Assembly (NCBI GenBank): GCA_041584475.1 | Contig: JBFHDX010000006.1 | Span: 3,211-67,210, forward strand | Source of the DNA: JBFHDX01 sp041584475 | GTDB taxonomy: Bacteria > Pseudomonadota > Alphaproteobacteria > UBA8366 > JADFVY01 | Length of the DNA stretch: 64,000 nucleotides | Direction of reading: 5' to 3' | Part shown: piece by piece, positions 8,327-16,903 of the stretch | Layout: each line of letters opens with the position of its first letter | Position numbering within the stretch: position 1 is the first letter of the stretch | Notes under the pieces: model-generated | What the model saw: only the letters and a program-made list of their open reading frames with translations | Database searches by the model: none | Told to the model about the DNA's origin: nothing | Translations under genes and position numbers: made by a program

Positions 8327-8389
8327 CGTGAATGCTCCCCTTGTTGCTGGTTGGCCTGACGGCGCGGCGGCACCTGCCCCGCGGCGCGA

Positions 8390-9580
8390 TCAGACGACGC
8401 CCGCCTCGCGCAGGGCGGCGATGTCGTCCGCCCCGTATCCGAGTTCCGCCAGCACCTCCTCGGTATGCTGGCCGCAGGTCGGCGGTGACGCGGCGATGCG
8501 GCTCGGCGTCCGGCTCATGTGGATCGGCTGGCCGACGAGCTCGATCGGTCCGCGCTCGATCGAGTCGACCGGCTGCGCAAGGCGCAGATGCCGCACCTGC
8601 GGGTTCTCGAACACCTTATCGATGTCGTTGATCTCGCCGCACGGCACGCCGGCCTCGTTGAACAGATCGATCCAGTGGGCGGCGGAGCGCGTGCGGGTCG
8701 TCTCGTTGATCAGCGCGTTCAACGCATCGCGGTTCTTCGAGCGCTCGGGCGGTGTCGCATAGGCGGGTTCGTCGGCAAGCTCGGGCCTGCCGAGGGCGTC
8801 GCAGAACCGCCGCCAGATGACCTGGCCGGCGACGGCGAGATTGATATGGCCGTCCGCCGTCTCGAACACGCCGGTCGGAATGCTGGTCGGATGGTTGTTG
8901 CCGGCCTGCTTCGGCACCTCGTGATCGACGAGCCAGCGCGCGGCCTGGAAATCGAGCATGAAGACCTGCGCTTGCAGCAGCGAGGTCTGGATCCACTGGC
9001 CCTCGCCCGAGACCTCGCGCTCGAGCAGCGCGATCAGGATCCCCTGAGCGCAGAACAGGCCGGCCGTAAGGTCCGCGATCGGTATGCCGACGCGCACCGG
9101 CCCCTGGCCCGGCAGGCCGGTGATCGACATCAGGCCTCCCATGCCCTGCGCGATCTGGTCGAAGCCGGGGCGGTCCCGGTAGGGGCCGTCCTGTCCGAAG
9201 CCGGAGATGCTGGCATAGACGAGGCCGGGGTTGATCGCCTTGAGGCTTTCGTAGTCGATGCCGAGGCGCGCTTTAACGTCCGGCCGGAAATTCTCGACGA
9301 CGACGTCCGCCGCGGCGGCCAGCTTGCGGAAGATCTCGATGCCCTGCGGCGTCTTCAGGTTCAGGCTGACGCTGCGCTTGTTGCGATGCAGGTTCTGGAA
9401 ATCGGGTCCGCCGCGCGGGCCGCCGAGCTGCCCGGCGTCGGCCTTCTCGGGCATCTCGATCTTGATGACGTTCGCGCCCCAGTCGGCCAGCTGGCGCACC
9501 GCCGTCGGCCCCGAACGGACCCGCGTCAGATCGAGAACCGTGAAACGATTCAGCGCCTTGCTGGCGCGCTTTATAGCCAT
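8390..9580 (-). CDS. CaiB/BaiF family (class III) CoA-transferase
   Basis: A 396-residue enzyme that would move CoA from a donor ester to an organic acid. It shows the family start TVLDLTRVRSGPTAVRQLAD, the VVENFRPDV motif near residue 95, and the catalytic aspartate in GIPIADLTAG (Asp170, aligned with Asp169 of formyl-CoA transferase). The C-terminal pattern TEEVLAELGYG is also typical. It is the first gene of a four-gene minus-strand operon and diverges from the GntR regulator gene across a region with two palindromes. The substrate acid is unknown. Confidence 0.88.
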   Translation of the reverse strand: MAIKRASKALNRFTVLDLTRVRSGPTAVRQLADWGANVIKIEMPEKADAGQLGGPRGGPDFQNLHRNKRSVSLNLKTPQGIEIFRKLAAAADVVVENFRPDVKARLGIDYESLKAINPGLVYASISGFGQDGPYRDRPGFDQIAQGMGGLMSITGLPGQGPVRVGIPIADLTAGLFCAQGILIALLEREVSGEGQWIQTSLLQAQVFMLDFQAARWLVDHEVPKQAGNNHPTSIPTGVFETADGHINLAVAGQVIWRRFCDALGRPELADEPAYATPPERSKNRDALNALINETTRTRSAAHWIDLFNEAGVPCGEINDIDKVFENPQVRHLRLAQPVDSIERGPIELVGQPIHMSRTPSRIAASPPTCGQHTEEVLAELGYGADDIAALREAGVV

Positions 9581-9651
9581 GCCCCTTCCCCGCTGTTGCG
9601 ACCTCGGCGGAGCATGCCGCCTGCATAGCCGGGCTCCCGCAATCGGCTCCG

Positions 9652-9681
9652 ACTATACAAAGCCCCCCGCGCCTTTGACAA
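9652..9681 (-). promoter_or_regulatory. Promoter of the CoA-transferase operon
   Basis: On the minus strand, TTGTCA (9681-9676) and TATAGT (9657-9652) are 18 bases apart and point at the CoA-transferase gene. The upstream edge abuts the ACTGTCGACAGT palindrome. Confidence 0.5.
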
Positions 9682-9692
9682 CTGTCGACAGT
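9681..9692. promoter_or_regulatory. Palindrome ACTGTCGACAGT in the divergent control region
   Basis: A perfect 12-base palindrome next to the -35 element of the minus-strand promoter. It lies 34 bases before the GntR-type operator at 9727. It could be a second regulator site. Confidence 0.45.
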
Positions 9693-9698
9693 CGGCAC

Positions 9699-9727
9699 TT
9701 GACAGCCAATCGGCGCCCCTGTCTAGT
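9699..9727 (+). promoter_or_regulatory. Promoter of the GntR regulator gene
   Basis: TTGACA (9699-9704), a 17-base spacer and TCTAGT (9722-9727) form a good sigma-70 promoter. Transcription would begin near 9734, inside the operator at 9727-9737, which fits repression by the gene product. It also rules out translation from the upstream TTG at 9727. Confidence 0.55.
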
Positions 9728-9737
9728 TGTCGGACAA
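9727..9737. promoter_or_regulatory. Probable GntR/FadR-type operator TTGTC-G-GACAA
   Basis: A perfect 5+5 palindrome of the TNGTNNNACNA kind bound by FadR-subfamily GntR proteins. It spans the predicted start point of the regulator gene. Confidence 0.55.
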
Positions 9738-9795
9738 GCGGGATCGTCGAAGGTCCCCGTCAACGCGAGCGATCCGGGGAGTTGCGCGCGACACC

Positions 9796-10527
9796 ATGTC
9801 GGCCGAAAGCCAGCAGCCGTTCCATGCCAGCAGCGTCCAATCGCTGACCGTGCTGGTCAGGCGCGAGATCGAGCGTCTGATCCTGAGCGGCGAGCTCGGG
9901 GCCGGCGAGCGCCTGTCCGAGAGCGCGCTGGCCCAGCGCATGGGCGTGAGCCGGGGTCCGGTCCGCGAAGCCATGCGGGGCCTGCAGCAGGCCGGGCTGG
10001 TCGAGATCGTGGCCAACAAGGGCGTCGTCGTGCGCGAGATCGGCCTCGACGAGGCCATCGACCTCTACGACCTGCGCGGCTCGCTGTTCGGGTTCATGTG
10101 CGAGACGCTGGCGCGGCGCCGGAGCGAGCAACAGTGCGCGGTCCTGCGCGCAAAGCTCGAACGCATGGCGAACGCGATCGCCGCCGACGACAAGGACGCC
10201 TATTACCGTCTCAACATCGAATTCCACGCGGCCGTCGTCGATTTCTGCGGCAACCGCCGCGCAAAGGCGGTCTACGACGGAATCGTCAAGGAAATGCACC
10301 TGTTCCGCCGCCGCGGACTCTCGCGCATCGAGAACATGGAGGCCTCGATGCACGAGCACGAGGCCATCGTCGCCGCCATCGAAACGGGCGATGCGATTGC
10401 GGCCCGCGAGGCCGGGACGGTTCACCTGCGCAACGGCCGGGACCGGTTCATCGCCACGCTGGAGCCCGGTCCGGAACGCTTTGCCGGCGTCGACGGCGAG
10501 GCGGGGAGGTTCACGGCGACACGGTGA
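9796..10527 (+). CDS. GntR-family regulator with FCD ligand domain
   Basis: A 243-residue DNA-binding protein. The winged helix occupies about residues 10-75 (IERLILSGELGAGERLSESA, MGVSRGPVREAMRGL). The C-terminal all-helical FCD domain shows the metal-site pattern around EFHAAVVDF and MHEHEAIVAAI. FCD regulators usually sense small organic acids. The ATG at 9796 is chosen because the predicted promoter lies just upstream. It lies between the CoA-transferase operon (divergent) and the TTT transporter and CoA-ligase genes (same direction). The malonate regulator MatR belongs to the same subfamily, so control of both arms by the locus substrate is a reasonable inference. Confidence 0.88.
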   Translation: MSAESQQPFHASSVQSLTVLVRREIERLILSGELGAGERLSESALAQRMGVSRGPVREAMRGLQQAGLVEIVANKGVVVREIGLDEAIDLYDLRGSLFGFMCETLARRRSEQQCAVLRAKLERMANAIAADDKDAYYRLNIEFHAAVVDFCGNRRAKAVYDGIVKEMHLFRRRGLSRIENMEASMHEHEAIVAAIETGDAIAAREAGTVHLRNGRDRFIATLEPGPERFAGVDGEAGRFTATR

Positions 10528-10626
10528 TTTGCGAACGCCCGGCCCCGCCTGTGCGGACCGGGTATCATCAAGCCGCCCGTCCGGTCGAAGAGAGCCGGCG
10601 AGGCCGGCAACTTTGGGAGGAAAGAC

Positions 10627-11622
10627 ATGGCACGACACGACAAGACAGCGATTCCGCGACGTCCGTTCCTGCTCGGCACGGCGGCCGGCGTGGGGTCCCT
10701 CGCGCTCGGCGGCTTCGGCGCGCTGGCGCAGGAGAAATTCCCGGAAAAGACGATCAACGTGGTCACGCACGCCGGCCCCGGCGGCGGCACCGACATCACG
10801 ACGCGCATGATGATGCTGCGCGGTCGCAGGGTCTTCGGGCAGGACATGGTCGTCGTCAACAAGCGCGGCGGCAGCGGTTCGGCGGCGCTGCAATACGCCA
10901 ACTCGCAGCCGCGCGACGGCTATACCATCATGACCATCACGCAGTCGCACGTCTTCCAGATCCTGCAGAAGAAGGTGCCGGTGACGATCGACGACATGGT
11001 CGGCCTCGCGCGCGCGACCGACGATCCGCAGATCGTCGTCGTCAATGCCAACAGCCCGATCCGAACGGCGGACGACCTGATCGCGGAATCGAAGAAGGCG
11101 AACGGCGGCCTGAAGTGGGGCACCACCTTCGTCGGCGGCGCCGACCACGTGGCGATCCACCTCTTCACCAGGGCCGCCAAGGGCATCCCATACACGATCG
11201 TGCCGTTCAAGGGCGGCGGCGACATCGTCACGAACCTGGTCGGCGGCAACGTCGACGTCGCCCTGCTGAACTACGCCGAGGGCGAATCGCAGTTCAATTC
11301 CGGCGAGCTGCGCGCGGTCTGCTCGCTGTCGCGCAACCGCATCGCGTCGCTCGGCGACACGCCGACCGCGCGCGAGGTCGGGATCGACAACGTCGCCTCG
11401 ACGGTGCGCGGCTTCGCGTGCCTGTCCGGCGTGCCGGAGGATCGCGTGAAGATCCTCTCGGAAGGCCTGGTCAAGGCGATGAAGCACTCCGTCTACCAGG
11501 GCTACCTCATGAATGGCGGGATGCCGGCCGACAGCGTCATCGGCCACGAGGAGTGGACCGCCGAGATCCGGCGCATCCACGATGACAGCCGCGGCGCGCT
11601 GACGGATCTCGGCCTGCTCTGA
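10627..11622 (+). CDS. TTT transporter periplasmic binding protein (Bug/TctC family)
   Basis: A 331-residue exported protein. The N-terminus has a twin-arginine-like RRPFLLGTAAG signal ending in ALA-QE. The mature part shows Bug-family features: INVVTHAGPGGGTDITTRM near residue 45, the PRDGYTIM segment and LVGGNVDVALLNYAE near residue 210. Such proteins bind carboxylates such as citrate, tricarballylate, malate or aromatic acids and hand them to TctAB. The ribosome site is GGGAGGAAAGAC before the ATG. It begins the transporter set, eight bases before tctB. Confidence 0.9.
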   Translation: MARHDKTAIPRRPFLLGTAAGVGSLALGGFGALAQEKFPEKTINVVTHAGPGGGTDITTRMMMLRGRRVFGQDMVVVNKRGGSGSAALQYANSQPRDGYTIMTITQSHVFQILQKKVPVTIDDMVGLARATDDPQIVVVNANSPIRTADDLIAESKKANGGLKWGTTFVGGADHVAIHLFTRAAKGIPYTIVPFKGGGDIVTNLVGGNVDVALLNYAEGESQFNSGELRAVCSLSRNRIASLGDTPTAREVGIDNVASTVRGFACLSGVPEDRVKILSEGLVKAMKHSVYQGYLMNGGMPADSVIGHEEWTAEIRRIHDDSRGALTDLGLL

Positions 11623-11630
11623 GGGCGGCC

Positions 11631-12134
11631 ATGCCCGAGGAGCCCGATACGGGCGGCAGGGCGGCGGACCGCGGATCCGCCGCCCGCATTCCCCGTGACG
11701 CCGTCGCGGGCGCCGCGGTGCTGCTGTTCTGCCTCGCCGCCTATCTGGTAACGCTGACGTTCAAGGAAGCGCCGGCGGTGATCGCGCAGAACGTCCAGCC
11801 GGCGACGTTCCCGCGGCTGGTGCTCGGGGTCATGGCGGTGCTGGCGGTGATCATCATCGTGCAGTCGTTCCGCCTGCCCGACCGCAAACCGAAACGCCTC
11901 GCCTTCATGGTCTGGCCGTCGGCGGCGATCATGGTCGGCTTCGTCATCGCCTTCGAGACGCTGGGCATCGTGCCGGCAATGGTGCTCTTGTGTCTCGTCC
12001 TGCCGCTGATGTGGGGAGAGCGGCGGCTCTACCTGATCGTTCCCTATGCCGTGCTGTTCCCGCTCGCGATCTACGGGCTGTTCGCGGTGGCGCTCGGCGT
12101 GCATTTCGAGCCCAGCCCGCTCGTCTTCTGGTAG
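11631..12134 (+). CDS. TTT transporter small membrane subunit TctB
   Basis: A 167-residue inner-membrane protein with four predicted helices (AVLLFCLAAYLVTLTF, then two near residues 60-115, and one near the C-terminus). It has the TctB-typical FPRLVLGVMAVLAV segment after helix 1. It is the poorly conserved subunit of the tripartite tricarboxylate transporter and lies between the binding protein and TctA, as usual. Confidence 0.85.
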   Translation: MPEEPDTGGRAADRGSAARIPRDAVAGAAVLLFCLAAYLVTLTFKEAPAVIAQNVQPATFPRLVLGVMAVLAVIIIVQSFRLPDRKPKRLAFMVWPSAAIMVGFVIAFETLGIVPAMVLLCLVLPLMWGERRLYLIVPYAVLFPLAIYGLFAVALGVHFEPSPLVFW

Positions 12135-12150
12135 GCCCGAGGGAACGCCG

Positions 12151-13662
12151 ATGGACGTATTCCTGACGACCGCCGCCCTGTTCACCGACCCGTACCTGAT
12201 CGGCGTGATCCTGATCGGCACGGTCGGCGGCGTGCTGGTGGGCGCGATGCCGGGCCTCAGCTCGACGATGGCGACGGCGCTGCTGCTGCCGTTCACCATC
12301 ACCATGCAGCCGATCCCGGCGATCGCGCTGCTGAGCGCGCTGTATTGCGCCGGCACCTTCGGCGGATCGATCACGGCGATCCTCGTCAACGCACCCGGCG
12401 CGCCGCCTGCGGCGGCGACCGCCTTCGACGGCTACCCGCTGGCGCAACAGGGCCGCGCCGGGCTGGCGCTCGGCATCGCCACGGTCAGCAGCACGATCGG
12501 CGGCATCTTCAGCATCATCGTGCTGATCGTCGCGGCACCGATCCTGGCGCGCGTCGCGTACGATTTCGGGCCGCCCGAATATTTCGCGCTGGCGCTGTTC
12601 GGGCTGTCGATGCTGGCCTCGATCAGCGGCGAATCAGCCTTCAAGAATCTGCTCGGCGGCGCCTTCGGCGTGCTGCTCGCGACCGTGGGCATGGATTTCA
12701 CCACCGGGGTCGATCGCTTCACCTTCGGTTTCTGGGAGCTCAGCGAGGGCGTCCACTTCATTCCGGTGATGATCGGACTGTTCGCCGGCGCCGAGTTCCT
12801 GACCCAGGCCGGCAATCTCGACCGCAAGGTCGTGCGGGCCGTGGTCGATGCCGTCAAGCTGCCGAGCTGGGTCGATTTCCGCAAAACGCTGGGGACGGTC
12901 GGCCGGTCGTGCGGCATCGGCGCCTTCATCGGCCTGCTGCCGGCCGAGGGCGGGACCGTCGCGGCGATGATCGGCTACAACGAGGCCAAGCGCTGGGCCA
13001 AGGACAAATCGCGCTTCGGCAAGGGCGATATCAGGGGGGTCGCCGGACCGGAAACGGCCAACAACGCGGCCACGGGCGCCGCCATGGTGCCGACGCTGGC
13101 GCTCGGCATCCCGGGCAGCGCGACGACGGCGGTGATCCTCGGTGCGCTGCTGGTGCACGGCCTGCGGCCCGGCCCGCACCTGTTCAACGAGACGCCGACC
13201 CTGCTCTACGGCATCTTCATCGCGATGCTGCTTGCGAACCTGATGTTCATGGGGCTCGGGCTGCTGGGCGCCAAGCTGTTCGCGCGCGTGACCCTGATCC
13301 CGACGCGCTTCCTGTGGCCGGCGGTGTTCATCCTCGCCTGCATCGGCTCCTACGCGCTGGAGCAGTCGATCATGGATGTCTGGATCATGGTGATCGCCGG
13401 CCTCGCGGGATATGTCCTCAAGCGCTACGGCTTCTCGGCGGCACCGATCATCATGGGGCTGATCCTCGGCGAACTGGTCGAGAGCAGCCTCAAGCAGTCG
13501 CTGATCATCTTCGACCACAGCTGGCTCGGCTTCCTCGAGCGGCCGATCGTCGTGGTGTTCATCCTGCTGACGGCGGCCAGCGCGGCGATGCCGGCGATCG
13601 CCGGATACCGGACGCGGCTGCGCGAGCGCCTGCCCGCGTCGGCGGACGTCCCCGGCGACTGA
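12151..13662 (+). CDS. TTT transporter large membrane subunit TctA
   Basis: A 503-residue polytopic protein with about 11-12 helices. The two conserved TctA motifs are present: VGAMPGLSSTMATALLLPFT near residue 30 and GIPGSATTAVILGALLVHG near residue 330. It is the main transport subunit, driven by the ion gradient. The ATG at 12151 lies 16 bases after the tctB stop, preceded by GAGGGAACGCC. The same transcript probably continues into the thioesterase, enolase-family and CoA-ligase genes. Confidence 0.92.
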   Translation: MDVFLTTAALFTDPYLIGVILIGTVGGVLVGAMPGLSSTMATALLLPFTITMQPIPAIALLSALYCAGTFGGSITAILVNAPGAPPAAATAFDGYPLAQQGRAGLALGIATVSSTIGGIFSIIVLIVAAPILARVAYDFGPPEYFALALFGLSMLASISGESAFKNLLGGAFGVLLATVGMDFTTGVDRFTFGFWELSEGVHFIPVMIGLFAGAEFLTQAGNLDRKVVRAVVDAVKLPSWVDFRKTLGTVGRSCGIGAFIGLLPAEGGTVAAMIGYNEAKRWAKDKSRFGKGDIRGVAGPETANNAATGAAMVPTLALGIPGSATTAVILGALLVHGLRPGPHLFNETPTLLYGIFIAMLLANLMFMGLGLLGAKLFARVTLIPTRFLWPAVFILACIGSYALEQSIMDVWIMVIAGLAGYVLKRYGFSAAPIIMGLILGELVESSLKQSLIIFDHSWLGFLERPIVVVFILLTAASAAMPAIAGYRTRLRERLPASADVPGD

Positions 13663-13681
13663 CGGGAGCGGGCGGAGGACG

Positions 13682-14122
13682 ATGAGCGAGCCCGTGAACG
13701 TGCCGGATATCGGACCCTTCGGGCAGATGCTCGGCTTTCGCGTCGTCGAGTGGCGGGACGGCTTCGTCCGGATGGAGATGGACATCGGGCCGGAACATCT
13801 GAACCGCAGCGGCGTGCTCCATGGCGGCATCGTCTCGGCGCTGCTCGACACGGCATGCGGCTATGCCGGCACCTACTGCACGGTCAAGGGCAACGTGCGC
13901 TGGGCGGTCACCGTCAACCTGACGACCAACTTCACCGGGCAGACGAGAGGCGGCACGGTCACAACGACGGGACGCAAGCGCGGCGGCGGCCGCAAGATCT
14001 TCTTCGCCAGCGCCGAGGTGGTGTCGGAAGACGGCAAGGTTATCGGCTTCGGCGACAGCGTGCAGCGCTACCGCAGCGGCAGCGAAGACCCCGAGGGAAT
14101 GCCGTACCGCGCGCCGGCGTAG
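13682..14122 (+). CDS. PaaI-like hot-dog thioesterase
   Basis: A 146-residue single hot-dog domain. The family motif LNRSGVLHGGIVSALLDTA near residue 40 carries the HGG turn and the aspartate used in acyl-CoA hydrolysis. It is 20 bases after tctA, with a GGAGGACG ribosome site. Within the locus it could release free CoA from stalled CoA esters. The actual thioester is unknown. Confidence 0.85.
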   Translation: MSEPVNVPDIGPFGQMLGFRVVEWRDGFVRMEMDIGPEHLNRSGVLHGGIVSALLDTACGYAGTYCTVKGNVRWAVTVNLTTNFTGQTRGGTVTTTGRKRGGGRKIFFASAEVVSEDGKVIGFGDSVQRYRSGSEDPEGMPYRAPA

Positions 14123-14136
14123 GACCGGGGGCGCCG

Positions 14137-15249
14137 GTGAAGATCGCGCATATCGAGGCATCCGTGCATGCGGCGCCGAGCTCGGTGCCGCTGCTCGACC
14201 GCCAGGTCGAGGATTACCGGGGCGGGCCGCCGCGACCCTTCGTCGTCTGCCGCGTGGTGACCGACGACGGGCTGGAGGGCTACGGGTTCACCGGCCGGTT
14301 TCTCGCCCGCCAGGTGGCCGACCTCCTCGAGTCCGGCATTTGGCCGGTCGTCGCGGGTATGGACCCGTGCGAACCCGAGGCGGTGCAGCGTGTGCTGCAG
14401 CAGACGCTGAACCCGCGCGGCATGACGGGGGTGATCGCCAGCGCGGCTTCGGCCCTGGACATCGCGCTGTGGGACATCCGCGGCCAGGCCCGCGGCCGGA
14501 GCATCGCAGCGATGCTCGGCGGCGCCCGGCGCTCGGTCCCCGCGTACCTGACCTTCGGCCTGCCGCAATACGATCGCCGGCAACTCGTCGCGGCGGCGCG
14601 CCTGGGAGCGGCGCAGGGCTTTCAGATGCTCAAGATGATCGTCGCCGTCGATGCGGGCGGCTGGGAGGAGGACGCGCGGCGGGTGCGGGCCGTCGGCGAG
14701 GCGGCGGGCGAGGACGCGGCGCTGATCCTCGACGCCAACGGGATGTTCGACGTCGAGGCGGCGTGCAATCTCGCTGACGCGATCGGCGATTGCCGCATCG
14801 CCTGGTTCGAGGAGCCGATCACCGGCAACGACCCGAGCGCCCTGGCGGATTTCCGGAAGCGCACGGGAATGCGGGTCGGCGCGGGGCAGATGGAAGCCGA
14901 TCCGAGGATCTTCGATGCCCTGCTGGATCGCGAGGCGGTCGACCTGGTGCAGCCGAACGTCCTCTATTGCGGCGGCTTCACGGGGGCCGCGGCGATCGCC
15001 GGGCGTGCCGCGGAGCACGCCGTCCCGGTCGCGAACGGGGCCGGCTGGCCGCTGGTCAACATGCACCTGATGGCGGGCCTCGAGAACGGCTGGGTGATCG
15101 AGCAGCACGTCGCGCAGTCCGGCATCGAGAAGGCCGTGTTCGTCGATCCGCCGACTCCTGTTGACGGCTGCATCGCAATTCGCGAAAAACCCGGGCTCGG
15201 CCTCGAAATCAATATCGAAGGATTGCGTGAAACGAGGCTGGCGGGCTGA
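14137..15249 (+). CDS. Enolase-superfamily (mandelate racemase/muconate lactonizing type) enzyme
   Basis: A 370-residue protein with an N-terminal capping domain and a TIM barrel. The first two metal ligands are clear: LILDANGMFD (Asp) and AWFEEPI (Glu). The third position, normally GE, reads AGQ (VGAGQMEAD) and seems to carry glutamine. The base motif after strand 2 is LKMI, where mandelate racemase has KxK, so the second lysine is missing. A histidine is present in NMHLMAGLENG. Members abstract the proton alpha to a carboxylate. The reaction here cannot be assigned. The start is GTG at 14137, 14 bases after the thioesterase stop. Confidence 0.82.
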   Translation: MKIAHIEASVHAAPSSVPLLDRQVEDYRGGPPRPFVVCRVVTDDGLEGYGFTGRFLARQVADLLESGIWPVVAGMDPCEPEAVQRVLQQTLNPRGMTGVIASAASALDIALWDIRGQARGRSIAAMLGGARRSVPAYLTFGLPQYDRRQLVAAARLGAAQGFQMLKMIVAVDAGGWEEDARRVRAVGEAAGEDAALILDANGMFDVEAACNLADAIGDCRIAWFEEPITGNDPSALADFRKRTGMRVGAGQMEADPRIFDALLDREAVDLVQPNVLYCGGFTGAAAIAGRAAEHAVPVANGAGWPLVNMHLMAGLENGWVIEQHVAQSGIEKAVFVDPPTPVDGCIAIREKPGLGLEINIEGLRETRLAG

Positions 15250-15298
15250 TCGGCTTCGCGGCGCGTCGCCGCGCAGCACACGAGGGAAAGACGAGACC

Positions 15299-16807
15299 GT
15301 GTCGGAAAACCTGTTCGAACTGTTCGCCAGCTGTTTCCCCGAGGACCGCACGACGCCGTTCATGGAACTGCCCGGCGGCCGGCGCATGACCTATCGCGAC
15401 GTCGAGACCGCGACCGCGCGCCATGCGGGCCTGCTCGTCGAGCTGGGCGTCGAGCCGGGCGACCGCGTCGCGGTGCAGGTCGACAAGAGCCCCGAGGCGG
15501 TGCTGCTCTACTTGGGCGCGCTGCGGGCCGGCGCCGTCTTCCTGCCGCTGAACACCGCCTATACGGCGAACGAGATGGAGTATTTCCTCTCCGATTCCGA
15601 ACCGCGGGTGGTCGTCTGCCGGCCGCAGGCCGAGGGCGCCATCGCGCCCCTGGCGGACCGGGCCGGGACCGCGCACACGCTGACCCTCGACGCTGACGGC
15701 GCCGGATCCTTCGCCGAGCGCGCCGCCGCTGCGGCCGCGATCGAGGCCTGCGTCCCGCGTTCGTCGGACGATCTGGCCGCGATCCTCTACACCTCGGGCA
15801 CGACGGGCCGCGCCAAGGGCGCAATGCTCACCGTCGGGAACCTCTGGTCGAACGCCGTCACGCTTCGCGATGCCTGGGGATTCACGGCGGGCGACGTGCT
15901 GCTGCACGCGCTGCCGATCTTTCACGCGCACGGGCTGTTCGTCGCCATCGGTTGCGTGCTGACGAGCGGCAGCCGCATGGTCTTCATGCCGAAATTCGAG
16001 CCGGAGGCGGTGCTCGAGGCGTTGCCGCGCTGCACCGTGATGATGGGCGTGCCGACCTTCTACACCCGGCTGCTCGCCCATCCCGGGTTCCGTCGCGAGC
16101 CGTTCGAGGGCCGCCGGCTCTTCGTCTCGGGCTCGGCGCCGCTGCTGGCGGAGACCTGGCACGAGTTCAGGGAACGCACCGGGCACGAGATCCTCGAACG
16201 CTACGGCATGACCGAGACCGTGATGAGCTCGTCGAACCTGCTCGACGCGGAGGGCGGGCGCATTCCCGGCAGCATCGGCAAACCCCTGCCGGGCGTCGAA
16301 CTGCGCGTCGTCGACGAGGCGGGCAACGTGCTGCCGGACGGGGAGACGGGCATGCTCGAGGTGCGCGGGCCGAACGTCTTCAAGGGTTATTGGCGGATGC
16401 CGGAAAAGACGAGGGAGGAGTTCCGCGACGACGGCTTCTTCGTCACCGGCGATATCGCCCGCCGCGACGCGAACGGGTTCTTCTATCTCGTCGGCCGCGC
16501 CAAGGACCTGATCATCACGGGCGGCTACAACGTCTACCCGAAGGAGATCGAGGAGGCCCTCGACAGCCTCGACGGCGTCGCGGAATCGGCGGTGGTCGGG
16601 GTGCCGGACGCGGATTTCGGCGAGCGCGTCGTCGCCGCGGTCAGGCCGTCGGGAGAACCGCCGGCGGCGGAGGCGCTGATCGCGCGGATGAAGGAAAGGC
16701 TTGCGGGCTACAAGGTGCCCAAGGAGATCCACTTCGTGGACGAGCTGCCGCGCAACGTCATGGGCAAGATCCAGAAGAACGTTCTGCGCGAGCGATTCGG
16801 CCGGTAA
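15299..16807 (+). CDS. matB: Malonyl-CoA synthetase (acyl-CoA ligase)
   Basis: A 502-residue ANL-family enzyme that makes an acyl-adenylate and then a CoA thioester, using ATP and a malonate-type acid. Motifs are the P-loop ILYTSGTTGRAKGAM near residue 160, ERYGMTET near residue 300, GYWRMPEKTREEF and the A10 lysine region PRNVMGKIQKNVLRERF at the end. The length and these segments match MatB. The start is GTG at 15299 after GAGGGAAAGACGAGACC. No malonyl-CoA decarboxylase gene (matA) is present in the window. The crotonase at 7.5-8.3 kb may take that role. Confidence 0.85.
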   Translation: MSENLFELFASCFPEDRTTPFMELPGGRRMTYRDVETATARHAGLLVELGVEPGDRVAVQVDKSPEAVLLYLGALRAGAVFLPLNTAYTANEMEYFLSDSEPRVVVCRPQAEGAIAPLADRAGTAHTLTLDADGAGSFAERAAAAAAIEACVPRSSDDLAAILYTSGTTGRAKGAMLTVGNLWSNAVTLRDAWGFTAGDVLLHALPIFHAHGLFVAIGCVLTSGSRMVFMPKFEPEAVLEALPRCTVMMGVPTFYTRLLAHPGFRREPFEGRRLFVSGSAPLLAETWHEFRERTGHEILERYGMTETVMSSSNLLDAEGGRIPGSIGKPLPGVELRVVDEAGNVLPDGETGMLEVRGPNVFKGYWRMPEKTREEFRDDGFFVTGDIARRDANGFFYLVGRAKDLIITGGYNVYPKEIEEALDSLDGVAESAVVGVPDADFGERVVAAVRPSGEPPAAEALIARMKERLAGYKVPKEIHFVDELPRNVMGKIQKNVLRERFGR

Positions 16808-16861
16808 TCACCGGTCCGCGGCGGCGAGCCCGCCGCCGGTCCGTCGCGGCGGGCGATCGAA

Positions 16862-16889
16862 GGGCCGGGGGGACGACCGGTCCCGGCCC
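16862..16889. terminator. Hairpin between convergent matB and the 61-aa gene
   Basis: GGGCCGGG and CCCGGCCC form an 8-bp perfect stem with a 12-base loop between two converging genes. There is no T-run on either side. A second GC-rich stem (GGCGGC/GCCGCC) lies at 16820-16837. Confidence 0.45.
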
Positions 16890-16903
16890 CGCGGCGGGCG
16901 CGA

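Noticed and set aside
8970..8975. CoA-transferase seemed to lack its catalytic aspartate, because SLLQAQ stands where many relatives have SLLDA
   Set aside because: Alignment with formyl-CoA transferase shows that the catalytic aspartate is the one in GDSNSG, matched here by Asp170 in GIPIADLTAG. The enzyme looks intact.
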